64,000 nucleotides of DNA from Unio delphinus (Eukaryota > Mollusca > Bivalvia > Unionida > Unionidae). Positions within the stretch are counted from its first letter, which is position 1. Each line of letters opens with the position of its first letter. Below the pieces are notes generated by a model. That model made no database searches. It saw only the letters and a program-made list of their open reading frames with translations, and was not told where the DNA came from. The stretch spans positions 17,391,001 to 17,455,000 of the forward strand of contig JAQISU010000081.1 of the NCBI GenBank assembly GCA_029339505.1, written 5' to 3'. A program made the position numbers and the translations under genes. Positions 40,895 through 51,554 of the stretch are shown piece by piece.

Positions 40895-41248
40895 CAAAAA
40901 TAGTGTAGATACCTTGCAAAGATAGTTAATTGGAAGTTATATAACATTTGTCTAATGTGAGCCAATAAGTGACAATTCAAAAGCAAAGAAAAGAAAACAA
41001 CTATGAACGTTCTATAGGATGTTTATCCAAAACTAAATTTACCGCAGTTTGTTAAAGCAGTTATGGAATCAATCAACCCTTAGGATCTTGAATCTTGACA
41101 TTCTGAATGGTGATGAGGGGAAAAAGTAAAAATAAACGAAAAAGAATCAGTATTAATAGCATGCTTTGTAATTGTTTGTTATATTTTTAATTGTGCTATA
41201 TGCAGTTGTATTAACTTGATCAACGTGCTTGTATCGAGACTCGTTTGA

Positions 41249-41423
41249 TAGCAGGACACGTGATCACACTTGACATAGCAGAAGGACACGGGGTCACACT
41301 TGACATGGCAGGAGGACATTAGATCACACTTGACATATTAGAAAGACATTGAATCACACGTGGCATCAAAAAGGAGATTGGATCACACTTGACATAACAG
41401 AAGGACATTGGATCACTCTTGCC
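41249..41423. repeat. 30-bp minisatellite, 6 units
   Basis: The anchor TCACACT (variants TCACACG, TCACTCT) lies at 41264, 41294, 41324, 41354, 41383 and 41413. Units read GACATTGGATCACACTTGAC, then ATAACAGAAG-like. Unrelated in sequence to the 30-bp array at 3.8-5.1 kb. Confidence 0.9.
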
Positions 41424-42196
41424 AATTAGGGTCCAGCTGAAGCCAATGTCCTTAACGCTATCAAATTCAATGAGATTCAAGTAAATCTTGGAAAGATATA
41501 GATAGCGGATTATGTATCCAGTTTACACTTTTTTAATCAATGTAATAAGATGTGTATGAGTGTACATGTGCATTCATGTTTATGTGTACATATGTATCAC
41601 TGCAGATTTGACTGAAGTTGTTTTATTGTTGCTTTGTTAATCATGTAAACAATTATTTAATATAGTCTTCGGAAAAATTATTTTACATTTAAATCATTAT
41701 TGTTTGCTAGTACAAATACCTGTATTCTATACATTCCAATTTATATCTATATTTCTGAAACATAAGAGAAAATTTACAGTTTACGCTCACAAAGTTCATG
41801 TGATAGTTTAATTAAAAATTAGTATGATTTTAAGTATTCATTGAAATTTATTTTTGCTTAGTAGATTGGTAGTCATGAGTTAATACGGAAATTTTGCCTT
41901 AAAAGTTAATGACATTTATAGCGTGCAATAAGCAGCAAATATATATTCAATGAAATATACAGTATACAAAATTTCAAAGCAATAGTTGGGCTAGTATTGA
42001 TGGAAATATATGGTTGGAACCTTGAACTGTCACATAATTGTTTCGATAAAACCCATAATTAAAATAATACACTGAAATAATAGCCATTAATGATTAGATT
42101 ATGGGTGAATTGATGCTTTTAGAACATGAATTGTTGTCTGGATAACAGTGACATCACTATCTGCATTAAATATGATTAAAGGACTATCATATACTA
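41424..42196. other. AT-rich sequence without a recognisable gene
   Basis: Nothing recognised. Confidence 0.4.
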
Positions 42197-44790
42197 TCCC
42201 AGTAAAAACGGTCGTGGGACAATATACCAACAAGGAGAATTAAACATGGGGAATATATGACCTATGTGCAGCGGGTGGCGGGTAAGTTTAGCTTGTTCAG
42301 TGAGTGGCGGCTAAAGAGCAGCGGATTCAGCTAGTTAAACTATACCAATAAAACAATTCTTGGCGGGGGCGTTATATGTATAACACCTAATATATTAAAT
42401 CGACTAACACATCTTTTCGAGGCATATGAATGACCCTTTGGGTTACATCTTTTAGTTTTTTTTTCTTCTCCACAAGCATCTAAATGTTTCCATTACATTT
42501 TATCTTCTCATTCATTTCACCTCATTTCTTTCTTCTCCTCCTCTTTCTTCCTCTTCTTATTTTCCTCGTTTTCTATTTGTTTCATTCCTCTCCCTCATTT
42601 CTATTATTTTGTCTTCATCATTATCCTTCTTTTCTTTTCTCAATAATTCTCTTAATCTTTCCTTTGTCTTTGTTAATTGTTTATTTCCATCTTCCCTCGG
42701 TGGAAACTATAAGAATATCAATCATCCTTTTAGTTTAACCGGCATTTCCTGAATTGTCTTCATCTTATCAAGGTGATTATTCGCCATCTTGGTTTATTCA
42801 ATGGTGAATGGCGCGAATCGTAACGTAACATTTATCAATTTAGGTCGCTTACGCACCAACTGCTTTTAAGACTGTTTAATACCTAAATGTCAGGATTCTT
42901 AGTTGGTCAGTGTTTTGATGTCTGATGACACTACAGCAACCTTTTTACTTTTTGCGAATGTCGCATTTAATGAACATGTCTGCGAGCAGCAGAAAGCATG
43001 TGACCGGCGTGGCGCTCTAAAACTCCAGAACACGTTGTCAAATTCAGTCTGGTTGTACTATTGGACAAATAAAATCTGGTCCAATGTTGTGTTAACCAAC
43101 CTTGCAAATGACCAAAGCATTTGAGTTGTGTAATTTCTACTAATATGTTTGATTACTTTTGATCTCCTTAAATTAACCAATCAGTGACAGAAAGGAAGTG
43201 TCAAACAAACAACAATATATACTATCAAAAGACCCAATATATACTATCCACACAGAAGGGAATTGTAAACAAACATCATATACTATCAAAAATTCCCAGT
43301 ATCTACTATCTACACACGGGAAGAGAAAAAAAAGATCTAATATACACACAAACGTACGTACGCGCATAAAAACACACTACTACCGAAAAATGTACGCGCG
43401 CGCATACAAACACACACCCTACTATCCACACAACGTACGCACACTCATACAAGCGCACTACTATCCACACAAAGACACACCCATTATATTATCCACACAA
43501 ACGAGAACACATACAAACCTCCATTATACTATCCATACAAACGAACGAGAACGCATCCAATCACACAAATATATGCACACAGAAGAAAGAAAAAACAATA
43601 GCCTAGAAATCTCGAAGGATCTAACCCACCCACCAACCTCCTCACCCCGAATAATTAGTCAGAACTGGATTTTTCTACTTGGGCGAAGGGCATAATGTTA
43701 AGTACTTCTGTTGCAGTGTGTCACTTCACAAATGGGAGCTAAAAGAATATGCTTACCTAGAACATGCTCGATGGTCTCCGGATTGTCACTACCTGCCATT
43801 AGTTGGACGACCTCAGTAATCTCATGATACTTTACAAGCGAATATTAATGGTTGGCCTCTGGAGTTCAGAGAACGAATTTATCGAATTGTTGGTCAAAAT
43901 AAAAGTGAAACGCAAACTGAAGATGCTTTCTCTTTTTCTAAAACTATGCTCTTTTCCAAAGTAAACAAAGACTGATTATGGGAGGACACTATTTCAGTCA
44001 CAAATATAAACGAGGAAATTTGCCACGACCTAGCGATTACTGATGCTTGGAGGACACAGAATGAATACTTTGCAAGAGAACAGTCGTGGTTTGTCTGTGG
44101 AGTTGAGAGAACGCATCTACCGAGAGCGGGTCAAAATACAAAGTAAATCCCATCGTACCATCAGTCTCAATGCTCATTAGGTAGTCTTGTTTAAAAGCCG
44201 TAAAGATAACTCTCAAGTTCAAGTCTACCCGCAAGAGGCCATGTCTTACAGCAACGGTGACCACGTCGCCAGTAGTCTCCGGTTCCTCCACTTCTCCGTT
44301 GCTACTGATGCCAGCCAAGCGCAATTTGACACCAGTTCTTCCTTATTTGATGAAACAATGAATGGGAACCTGCGTCTCCAACAACAGCTGGGACACCATC
44401 TTACTCTTTAGCTGCACTGGCAGCTGCTCATAAAGTACCTGCACCCAAAATCAAAATTCAAGAGAGATAGAGCATGTTATAGAGTTTACTGGATGCCTGT
44501 CATGAAGTTGATTCTACGTAAAGACAATCAGTGGCGACGCATTCCATGCGCTCTTTTATTGGTATAGTTTATAAACTAGCTGAACACACTACCCTCTACC
44601 CGCCACGCGCTGAACCAACTGAACTTACCCGCTACCCGCCAGGCACTTAACTAGCTGAACTCACTGAACTTACGCGTTACCGCTACTCTATACACCAACC
44701 AAACTTTCCTTGTCGCTACACAGGCCTAATATTTCCCCGTGTTAAATTCCCCTTGTCGCTATATCGTCCCACGACATTTTGCCTGAGATT
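42197..44790. mobile_element. Candidate DNA transposon with long imperfect TIRs (~2.6 kb)
   Basis: The left arm (about 42197-42353) and right arm (about 44554-44790) are inverted copies. Left GTCGTGGGACAATATACCAA pairs with right TCGTCCCACGAC and neighbours. Left GCGGGTGGCGGGTAAGTTTA pairs with right GAACTTACCCGCTACCCGCC. Left CTAGTTAAACTATACCAATA pairs with right TATTGGTATAGTTTATAAAC. The right arm is longer because an internal CCCGCCA/GAACTTAC module is repeated. Target duplication not found, so the exact ends are uncertain. The interior has a pyrimidine-rich tract (42455-42720), an A/C-rich repeat region (43216-43600) and two helix-turn-helix-like remnants (43835 and 44073). Confidence 0.75.
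43835..44177 (+). pseudogene. Duplicated HTH-like transposase remnant
   Basis: Two related frames lie 238 bp apart. The first (from 43835) reads INGWPLEFRERIYRIVGQNK. The second (44073-44177) reads ENSRGLSVELRERIYRERVK, then IQSKSHRTISLNAH and a stop. The RGLSVELRERI start and the RTIS segment resemble the N-terminal helix-turn-helix of Tc1/mariner and paired-like transposases. No DDE catalytic core could be read downstream, where open frames on both strands (44037-44411) are unrecognised. The family assignment rests on short motifs only. Confidence 0.4.
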
Positions 44791-45377
44791 TCGTTGTCCC
44801 CCTATTGTCCCCATTAACTACTGTGGAGTTTTTGCCTTCCCAACTTTTGTCACGATTATAACAGGTAAACAACATCTTTACTAAAATTTAAGTTGAAGAC
44901 CTAAACTCGCTTACAATTTTATGGACTTTTCCTTTAGAAATAATTAATTTTCCAGAGAATTATATTGGTATAAATAGTGGAACATTGTAAAAAAAAGTGT
45001 TAATTCCTGTTTTAAGTCGGTATTGGGGAATCCTGTATAATCAGAGTTAACAGTTGGGTTCAGATGTAATTCTAGATTAATTCTTTATTTAAATCATTCA
45101 TTGGAAATACAATTACTAAGTGCTCATTTACTGGAATAAAAGATTATTTGAAAATTGATTTTTGTGAATTCATTCAAAATAATTATGTATTATATCATTG
45201 GAAAATCAGGCTACTCTCGATTATTGGTATATCATGACATTCACGACCATTGAAATTTATTCAGAATAGTTTACACTTTTAAACATGTGATTTGAAATTT
45301 TGCATTATTTGGGATTTTACTCACAATACTGTGTCTTCTGAACTCCAACCCTGCGTTTCCAGAGAAATAAAATGTTT
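44791..45377. other. Unannotated sequence with a shared ~300-bp repeat
   Basis: About 45060-45340 resembles 56020-56345 and, more weakly, 61900-62170. Shared words include TTGGAAATACAA, AAGTGCTCAT and GATTATTGGTATATCA. No coding content. Confidence 0.5.
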
Positions 45378-45728
45378 GCTGGATTTTACTTAAAGTATTA
45401 GTTTTACTTCATTTAGGCTGGATTTTACTTAAAGTATTAGTTTTACTTCATTTAGGCTGGATTTTACTTAAAGTATTAGTTTTACTTCATTTAGGCTGAA
45501 TTTTACTTAAAGTATTAGTTTTACTTCATTTAGGCTGGATTTTACTTAAAGTATTAGTTTTACTTCATTTAGGCTGGATTTTACTTAAAGTATTAGTTTT
45601 ACTTCATTTAGGCTGGATTTTACTTAAAGTATTAGTTTTACTTCATTTAGGCTGGATTTTACTTAAAGTATTAGTTTTACTTCATTTAGGCTGGATTTTA
45701 CTTAAAGTATTAGTTTTACTTCATTTAG
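45378..45728. repeat. 39-bp satellite, 9 nearly identical units
   Basis: Unit starts (GCTGGATTTTACTTAAAGTA) lie at 45378, 45417, 45456, 45495, 45534, 45573, 45612, 45651 and 45690, exactly 39 bp apart. The only clear change is GCTGAATT in the fourth unit. Such uniformity points to recent amplification. Confidence 0.97.
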
Positions 45729-46454
45729 GCTGCATATTTTCAGACTTAGAATCGTAAAATAGTGATATATCAAATAAACCCATACAGAAATACCGAACAT
45801 TAGGCGCAGAAAGTACTATGGCTATAGTTCTCCAACAAAATCTCAGTCTCGTCGTATTGTTTTCGAATCGTATATACTTCCTATTCGCCTTGTACAAACT
45901 AAAAAGATGTATGTTATATAATACATTGAAAAGTCATACACAGTGAAAAGAATTTACAAAGAATTACTTCAAGAGCTTCTATGTAAATATTCGACTCGAT
46001 GTATTAAGTTTTTCTTTAATGAACTGTTTCGGTTAGGAATCTACTAGAATAATGGCAAACTCATAAAGCATTCATCATCAACATGAATACAAAAACACTC
46101 CAGAATATGTTTCTAAAATAAATCAATATTCAAAAAAATCAATTTGCGTAGGTCTTTTAAACATTTGACCACTTTAACGTTCTCAAGAATTTAGAATATA
46201 TTCAATGGGGTAACATATCAATTATAGAAGACATGGGATATCTTAGATGTATGTACGGGCTTCCTGCTGAATGGAGTCGCACCTTAAACGCATTAATTTT
46301 TTTTTTACAACAACAAGCTATTCAACATGGGTTGACTACTCCACAAAATATTAGACATTATTAAAACACGAGACTACTTGAAAGCTCTTTGATACACAAT
46401 CTAAAATCTTTAGAGGTAAAGAATAAAACTGTTGATAGAGAAAAGGCTAAAATG
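45729..46454. other. Unannotated sequence
   Basis: A frame around 46205-46330 reads MGYLRCMYGLPAEWSRTLNA and looks coding-like, but I recognise no family and it meets stops. Confidence 0.35.
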
Positions 46455-47420
46455 TTACACTCTCTGAAGATATTAATGACAGTAAGAACAATCATGTAAC
46501 TATTGGAGACAATATAATTAAACGGGACTGAAAAATACAAAAACTAGACCTATTCGAATAATGAAAAATAGCGGTTTCTTCATCGAGGTACATGTGAAAC
46601 GTGAAAAAGCAAATTATTACACTCTCTGAAGATATTAATGACAGTAAGAACTAGGGTATAACCGATTAGCATTTTTCTACCGATTTCCGATTCCGGATTT
46701 TGAGCATGAAATGTTTACGATTCCGGATACGATTCAATTATTCGGAAATGCTAAATCAGTATTTTTTTTCTAAAAAATTTCATCTTCCGTTTCCGGGTTT
46801 CTGGTACCTGGTTTTGCCGTGTCTAGCATGTTACTTAGTACTTTACCATATCCGGCTTCATTTCCGGTTTTCACCCGCCAGTTTAAATAGATTGTCTCAC
46901 AGCGTGGCTGTGTTGACCATATTGGACTTTTCTGACTTCTTATTTAACTTTATTAACGCACTATCGAATGACACGCAGTGTTAGACACGGTGCTATAGAA
47001 ATTCAACTTTATTATTTTTATTATTCGAATCGGTCGTTCATGCCTTGTCCGACTCCGATTAATCGGAAGTTCATACTATCCGGTGGAATCCGATTTCCGG
47101 ATCAAAAGTCGGTTATGCCCTAGTAAGAACAATCATGTAACTATTGGAGACAATATAATTAAACGGGACTGAAAAATACAAAAACTAGACCTATTCGACT
47201 AATGAAAAATAGCGGTTTCTTCATCGAGGTACATGTGAAACGTGAAAAAGCAAATTATTACACTCTCTGAAGATATTAATGACAGTAAGAGCAATCATGT
47301 AACTATTGGAGACAATATAATTAAACGGGACTGAAAAATACAAGAACTAGACCTATTCCAATAATGAAAAATAGCGGTTTCTTCATCGAGGTACATGTGA
47401 AACGTGAAATAGCAAATTAT
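46455..47420. repeat. 162-bp tandem repeat, 3 copies, middle one interrupted
   Basis: Copies start at TTACACTCTCTGAAG in 46455, 46617 and 47258. Copies 1 and 2 are exactly 162 bp apart. Copies 2 and 3 are 641 bp apart, which equals 162 plus a 471-bp insertion plus an 8-bp duplication. Copies differ by few bases (for example CCTATTCGAAT, CCTATTCGACT, CCTATTCCAAT), so the duplication is fairly young. Confidence 0.96.
46652..47122. mobile_element. Short non-autonomous hAT-like element, 471 bp
   Basis: The left end is TAGGGTATAACCGA. The right end, TCGGTTATGCCCTA, is its reverse complement with one mismatch. A perfect 8-bp duplication GTAAGAAC flanks it (46644-46651 and 47123-47130). Subterminal CCGATTTCCGATTCCGG-like words occur inverted at the two ends. 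It lies inside the second copy of the 162-bp repeat; copies 1 and 3 show the uninterrupted site, with GTAAGAAC once in copy 1 and GTAAGAGC in copy 3. No transposase frame. The TAG start and 8-bp duplication fit hAT. Confidence 0.95.
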
Positions 47421-48639
47421 TTTCATGACGTTTTGTGACTAAAACTTAATGAAAATAAAAGTAATATCAATTCGCACAACGTGAAAGTGGTAATGTGGGA
47501 TACCCTGGCCTCGTTTTCGGCCTCAGTGCTAAATTTAAAGAGTTTTACCCTAGCCTCAAGATTCATTGGAATGTATAGCGATAATTTATTAGATCTGTGT
47601 ACAGACAGAATTGAACATGGGTGTGTCAGTCTAGGGACAAGGGAAATGTAACATAGTGAAAGAGATTGGGACTGTGAAGGGACAATAGGAATTCAATATG
47701 GTGGGACTGCTGAAGCAATAGAGAGGAATGGAACATGGATGGGACTGTATATGGACAATGGAAATTGGATAAGATGACGTAACGAAACAGGTCTCTAGGG
47801 GAAATAATGGCAACAATGTTGCATGTGGCTGACCTCAGTTGAATGGAGTAGTTTGGAGCAGTGTTGCACGTGGCTGAACTGAATATGCGCTACTCTAGGA
47901 ACAAGGTACAAATAGAGACATAGATACATAGAGAGATAGGGTTTGAGACATGGTTAGAGACATAGACATGGTGCATAAACATACATAGATTTATTCAACA
48001 CACAAACAGACATCCATATTCAATTCCGATCTAATATATAGTAGTCGCATCTAGTATTTGTAGCTAAAAAGATGTGAGCAGATGATAGATGTGAAAATCC
48101 TTAAATAAGTTCGACAACTGGTTTTAAATATTTACAAAACATTGGCATTACTAAATCTTCAAATATTGATATGTGATAGGTCCAATACTTACAGTTACAG
48201 AGACCATGGCATTCAAAATCCAATTAGTAACTGCAAACTCCAAAATTTCCCCATGATGAAAAACTGCAGATGCAACTATAGCACACAAGTTAGGTGCAAA
48301 AGGTTATGTAAACGATTTCTTATTACCAATTCATATTTTCCAACTCCTCGAAATTAAGTGAGAATTGCGTGTATGATTTGTTTATGACTTCTCAATTATG
48401 ACAAAATTATCTATGATAATCCATACAGCATTAGATGAAACTATAAATAGGAAATGGTAATAATATTAATGGTTTGATACAGGGCTGCAGAAGCAGAAGT
48501 CAGCTGAAGTCAACGTCAGCGATTCCAGAAAAGTGTATTCTTGTTGATCATAAAATTGTCATAGAAAACCCTAAATCTATCAATGGTACTTCCACAATCT
48601 GCAATATCATGATTAATTGACGGATTTCTAAAAATGTAT
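47421..48639. other. Unannotated sequence
   Basis: Loose GGGACTGTGAAGGGACAA- and GGAATGGAACATGGATGGGA-type purine-rich repetition at about 47630-47770. No gene recognised. Confidence 0.4.
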
Positions 48640-48905
48640 ATCAATGGATATATATTTAGAATAAAAATACAAGAATACAATATGGTGTGTCATCATGACA
48701 TATACTCCGACCAATGTTTGTTTCCTCTTTTCATAAATGATCTTACCATAAAATTTGAAATAAAGTTTCATAGAGTTGTATATGTTGATATATACATATA
48801 TATATATATATATATGTTGATCACACAATACTGTTTAACGAACACGGTTGTAATGATGAATTAGAACATGATATTCAAATGCAATTAGGTAGGCCTCTGT
48901 TGCTC
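48640..48905 (+). mobile_element. LINE-C reverse transcriptase remnant
   Basis: The frame reads PLFINDLTIKFEIKFHRVVY, an RT block of the LFINDL type. A (TA)n run (48786-48814) sits where the YADD box should start. Reading then resumes as DHTILFNEHGCNDELEHDI, which fits the sequence after YADD in many LINEs. Flanking parts are too decayed to assign a family; it may belong with LINE-B. Confidence 0.6.
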
Positions 48906-49718
48906 TGTAAACGGAGATAATAGAAAGTTTTCTTTAATAAAGGCATGGCCAGAAAAACGCAAAACTTAACATTCATAACCTGAGAATGTTCTGTAATAAA
49001 AACTGATAGTAGTTTCAATATTCGTAACATCCTTGACAACAATTATCTTCGGTCTCACCGTTCAAGTTTCGTTGCAAAATAAAATACATTTCATATCCTT
49101 GTCTTGTAAAAGAAATTATTTCATTCTGATTATAAACACTACATTCAGTTTTATTTTAAATATTACAACGTAAGATCGGGATGTGTGCCTGATATTACTA
49201 TTAAAATTGAAAAACCGTTGGTTGATTAGTTGGATAGTTTTATAATTGCAATTTGGGCACATTTATTGGATATATAATGCGGAGAGATTGAAGTGTCTTT
49301 TTCCAAAGAGAGGCCTGGACAAACGGCTCCCGGCGGAGATCTGGTCTATCGGATATCAAACAAGCTATACTTGGACTTCGAATCTGACATAATACTAACT
49401 ACACTACCACGGCTCCCTGACTGCAGAGAGTGCTCTGCAAAATACATGATGGTCAGACTGGAAACATTAACGAGGCACTAGATACCTTTTCTATAACGAC
49501 CTTCGAAAAGCCAAAATATGTTCTGTTAGATTCTGTTAAATCTTATCCGGTTAACTTGAGCAATTCTTTTCAATGCGGAGAATCCAACGACCTCACAAAT
49601 CAATTGATATCCATAACGAAAGAAAGAACGAATTGAAAACAGTTTCTGTCCTTCAGAAAATTATATGAGATAATATCCTAAGAGACATCACGATACGTTT
49701 TAGTATATTAGCTGTTCA
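48906..49718. other. Unannotated sequence with two overlapping open frames
   Basis: Open frames at 49293-49481 and 49430-49636 in different frames have no recognised domain and no splice or promoter context that I can support. Confidence 0.35.
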
Positions 49719-49862
<144 letters not shown>

Positions 49863-49881
49863 ATTAAACAGGTCACGTCTA

Positions 49882-50330
49882 ATACTCAATTAAAATCTAA
49901 TTATCAATTAAAATCTAATTCTCACTTAATATCTAATTATCAATTAGCACATAATTCTAACTTATAATCTAATTATCAATTAAACTCTAATTCTCGATTA
50001 AGATTTAATTATTAATTAAAATGTAACACCAGGAACGTCATTTCAGTTTTGGGGTGGGGGGTGGAGGATACAACTTGACGGGCTTGTTAATTGTCGTATA
50101 TAGCTATAGCACTTTTGCAGCCACACCCCAACCCGCCAAATGACGTTCCTGCCAAATACTCAGTTAATATATAAAACTCCGTTAAAATCTAAATCTTAGT
50201 TAAAATTTAATTATTAATTCAAATCTAATTCTCAATTAATATCTAAGTATTAATTAAAAACTAATTCTCTGTTAATATATAATACTCCATTAAACTATCA
50301 ATCAAAATTAATATCTTATTCTCATTTAAG
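49882..50330. repeat. Diverged AT-rich ~19-bp repeat (CTAATTATCAATTAAAAT type)
   Basis: Many imperfect copies of AATTAAAATCTAATTCTCA and AATTAATATCTAATTATCA, interrupted at 50030-50151 by a G/C-richer foldback. The repeat resumes after it, so the foldback inserted into the array. Confidence 0.85.
50030..50151. mobile_element. 122-bp foldback element inserted in the AT-rich repeat
   Basis: The left end is CAGGAACGTCATTT, continuing to TTTTGGGGTGGGG. The right end is AAATGACGTTCCTG, preceded by CCACACCCCAACCC: together an inverted repeat of about 30 bp with few mismatches. Base composition differs sharply from the AT-rich array on both sides. No coding content; the target duplication is not evident. 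Confidence 0.8.
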
Positions 50331-50599
50331 ATAATAGAAGGTCATCAACACCCCCTCCTAAGCACGAGTTTAACTCCGAGTAGTGTACACTGACAATGGT
50401 TTAATCTATAACTGTGTTGCGCATGGTAATTAACCAGCCTAGTTCAGTAACTTGTTTGTAACTGAATATGCGTGTGCGCGCGTGTATGAAAGTGAGCGAG
50501 ATAGATGATTAATTGTGCATTGTACATAAGTCTTAGAGTCCCTCAATATAATTTATTTAAGTACTAACTTAGTTCTACTTGCCAAATGTTTATTATTAA

Positions 50600-50601
<2 letters not shown>

Positions 50602-50673
<72 letters not shown>

Positions 50674-50717
50674 CTATTTCATTTTATTAATTTCACGGTT
50701 GCTATTATTATTATTAC

Positions 50718-50759
<42 letters not shown>

Positions 50760-50926
50760 CAGTAGTAGCAGTACTAGTATTGTTCTTAATGCTATATAAT
50801 TTTATTAATATAAATATTACGATTAGTATCATTATTATTATTATTAACGCTATATCATTTTATTAATATTACTATTATTATTATCAGTAGTAGTAGTAGT
50901 AATATTACGATTATTATTATTATTAT

Positions 50927-51016
<90 letters not shown>

Positions 51017-51059
51017 CAGTAGTAGTAGTAGTATTGTTGTTGTTGTTGTTGTTGTTGTT
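50602..51059. repeat. Trinucleotide repeat complex (TTA)n (TAG)n (TTG)n
   Basis: (TTA)n at 50602-50670, (TAG)n at about 50716-50775, further TTA/TAG runs from about 50830, a long (TAG)n at about 50926-51033 and a short (TTG)n at 51034-51059. A spacer AATGCTAT..ATTTTATTAAT occurs three times (near 50670, 50788 and 50847), so blocks of the complex were duplicated together. Confidence 0.93.
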
Positions 51060-51345
51060 CAGTCACAAGTAAGATGTGCTTTTTAATCTTAAATCTTATG
51101 AGCAGAATTCTCGTGTGACGAATGCTTGTGTCCATTACACTTTATGTGGCCCATATTTATTTCGTAGTTCTGTGTAGACCTCGGGAGGAATAACTCCCCA
51201 AAAAGCCAGTTTTTGTCAGTTCGATTCACACAAAATATCCGTTATTCCCTGCTTCTGAATATTGGCGGTACTAACAATGTTTATTTACTCCTCTCTAATG
51301 AGCGTTGGATATCTACTGTATATACTCTCTGATCAGTTAACTCAA

Positions 51346-51470
51346 ACTGCAAACTGCGCAGACCCAGATCTAACATTGCATGATGCTTTGACAAATCTGG
51401 GTCTATGCGGATTATTTTAGTCAGTCGAGCAAACACCATAGAACCTGATCTCCCTGCGCATTGTTCGACA
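51346..51470. repeat. Hairpin-containing repeat, related to 32902-33030
   Basis: CTGCGCAGACCCAGAT (51354-51369) pairs with ATCTGGGTCTATGCGG (51395-51410), 14 of 16 positions. The downstream segment CATAGAACCTGATCTCCCTG aligns with the 33-kb copy. Confidence 0.65.
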
Positions 51471-51554
51471 ATAGATTGTATTCTATATTTTTGTAACGAC
51501 TCTCTATATAAGCCAATGTATACGTTATAATATTAGTACGCCGTTTTGTATAGA

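Noticed and set aside
43198..43695. 165-codon frame rich in histidine, threonine and tyrosine
   Set aside because: Translation of an A/C-rich simple repeat (TACTATCCACACAAACG-type).
44037..44324. 95-codon minus-strand frame as a gene
   Set aside because: It lies opposite the HTH-like transposase remnant inside a candidate transposon and matches no family I know.
46205..46440. Coding remnant MGYLRCMYGLPAEWSRTLNA and onward
   Set aside because: Looks protein-like but matches no family I recognise and is interrupted by stops; recorded only as unannotated sequence.
49293..49636. Two overlapping open frames as exons of a host gene
   Set aside because: Different frames, no recognised domain, no supported splice sites.
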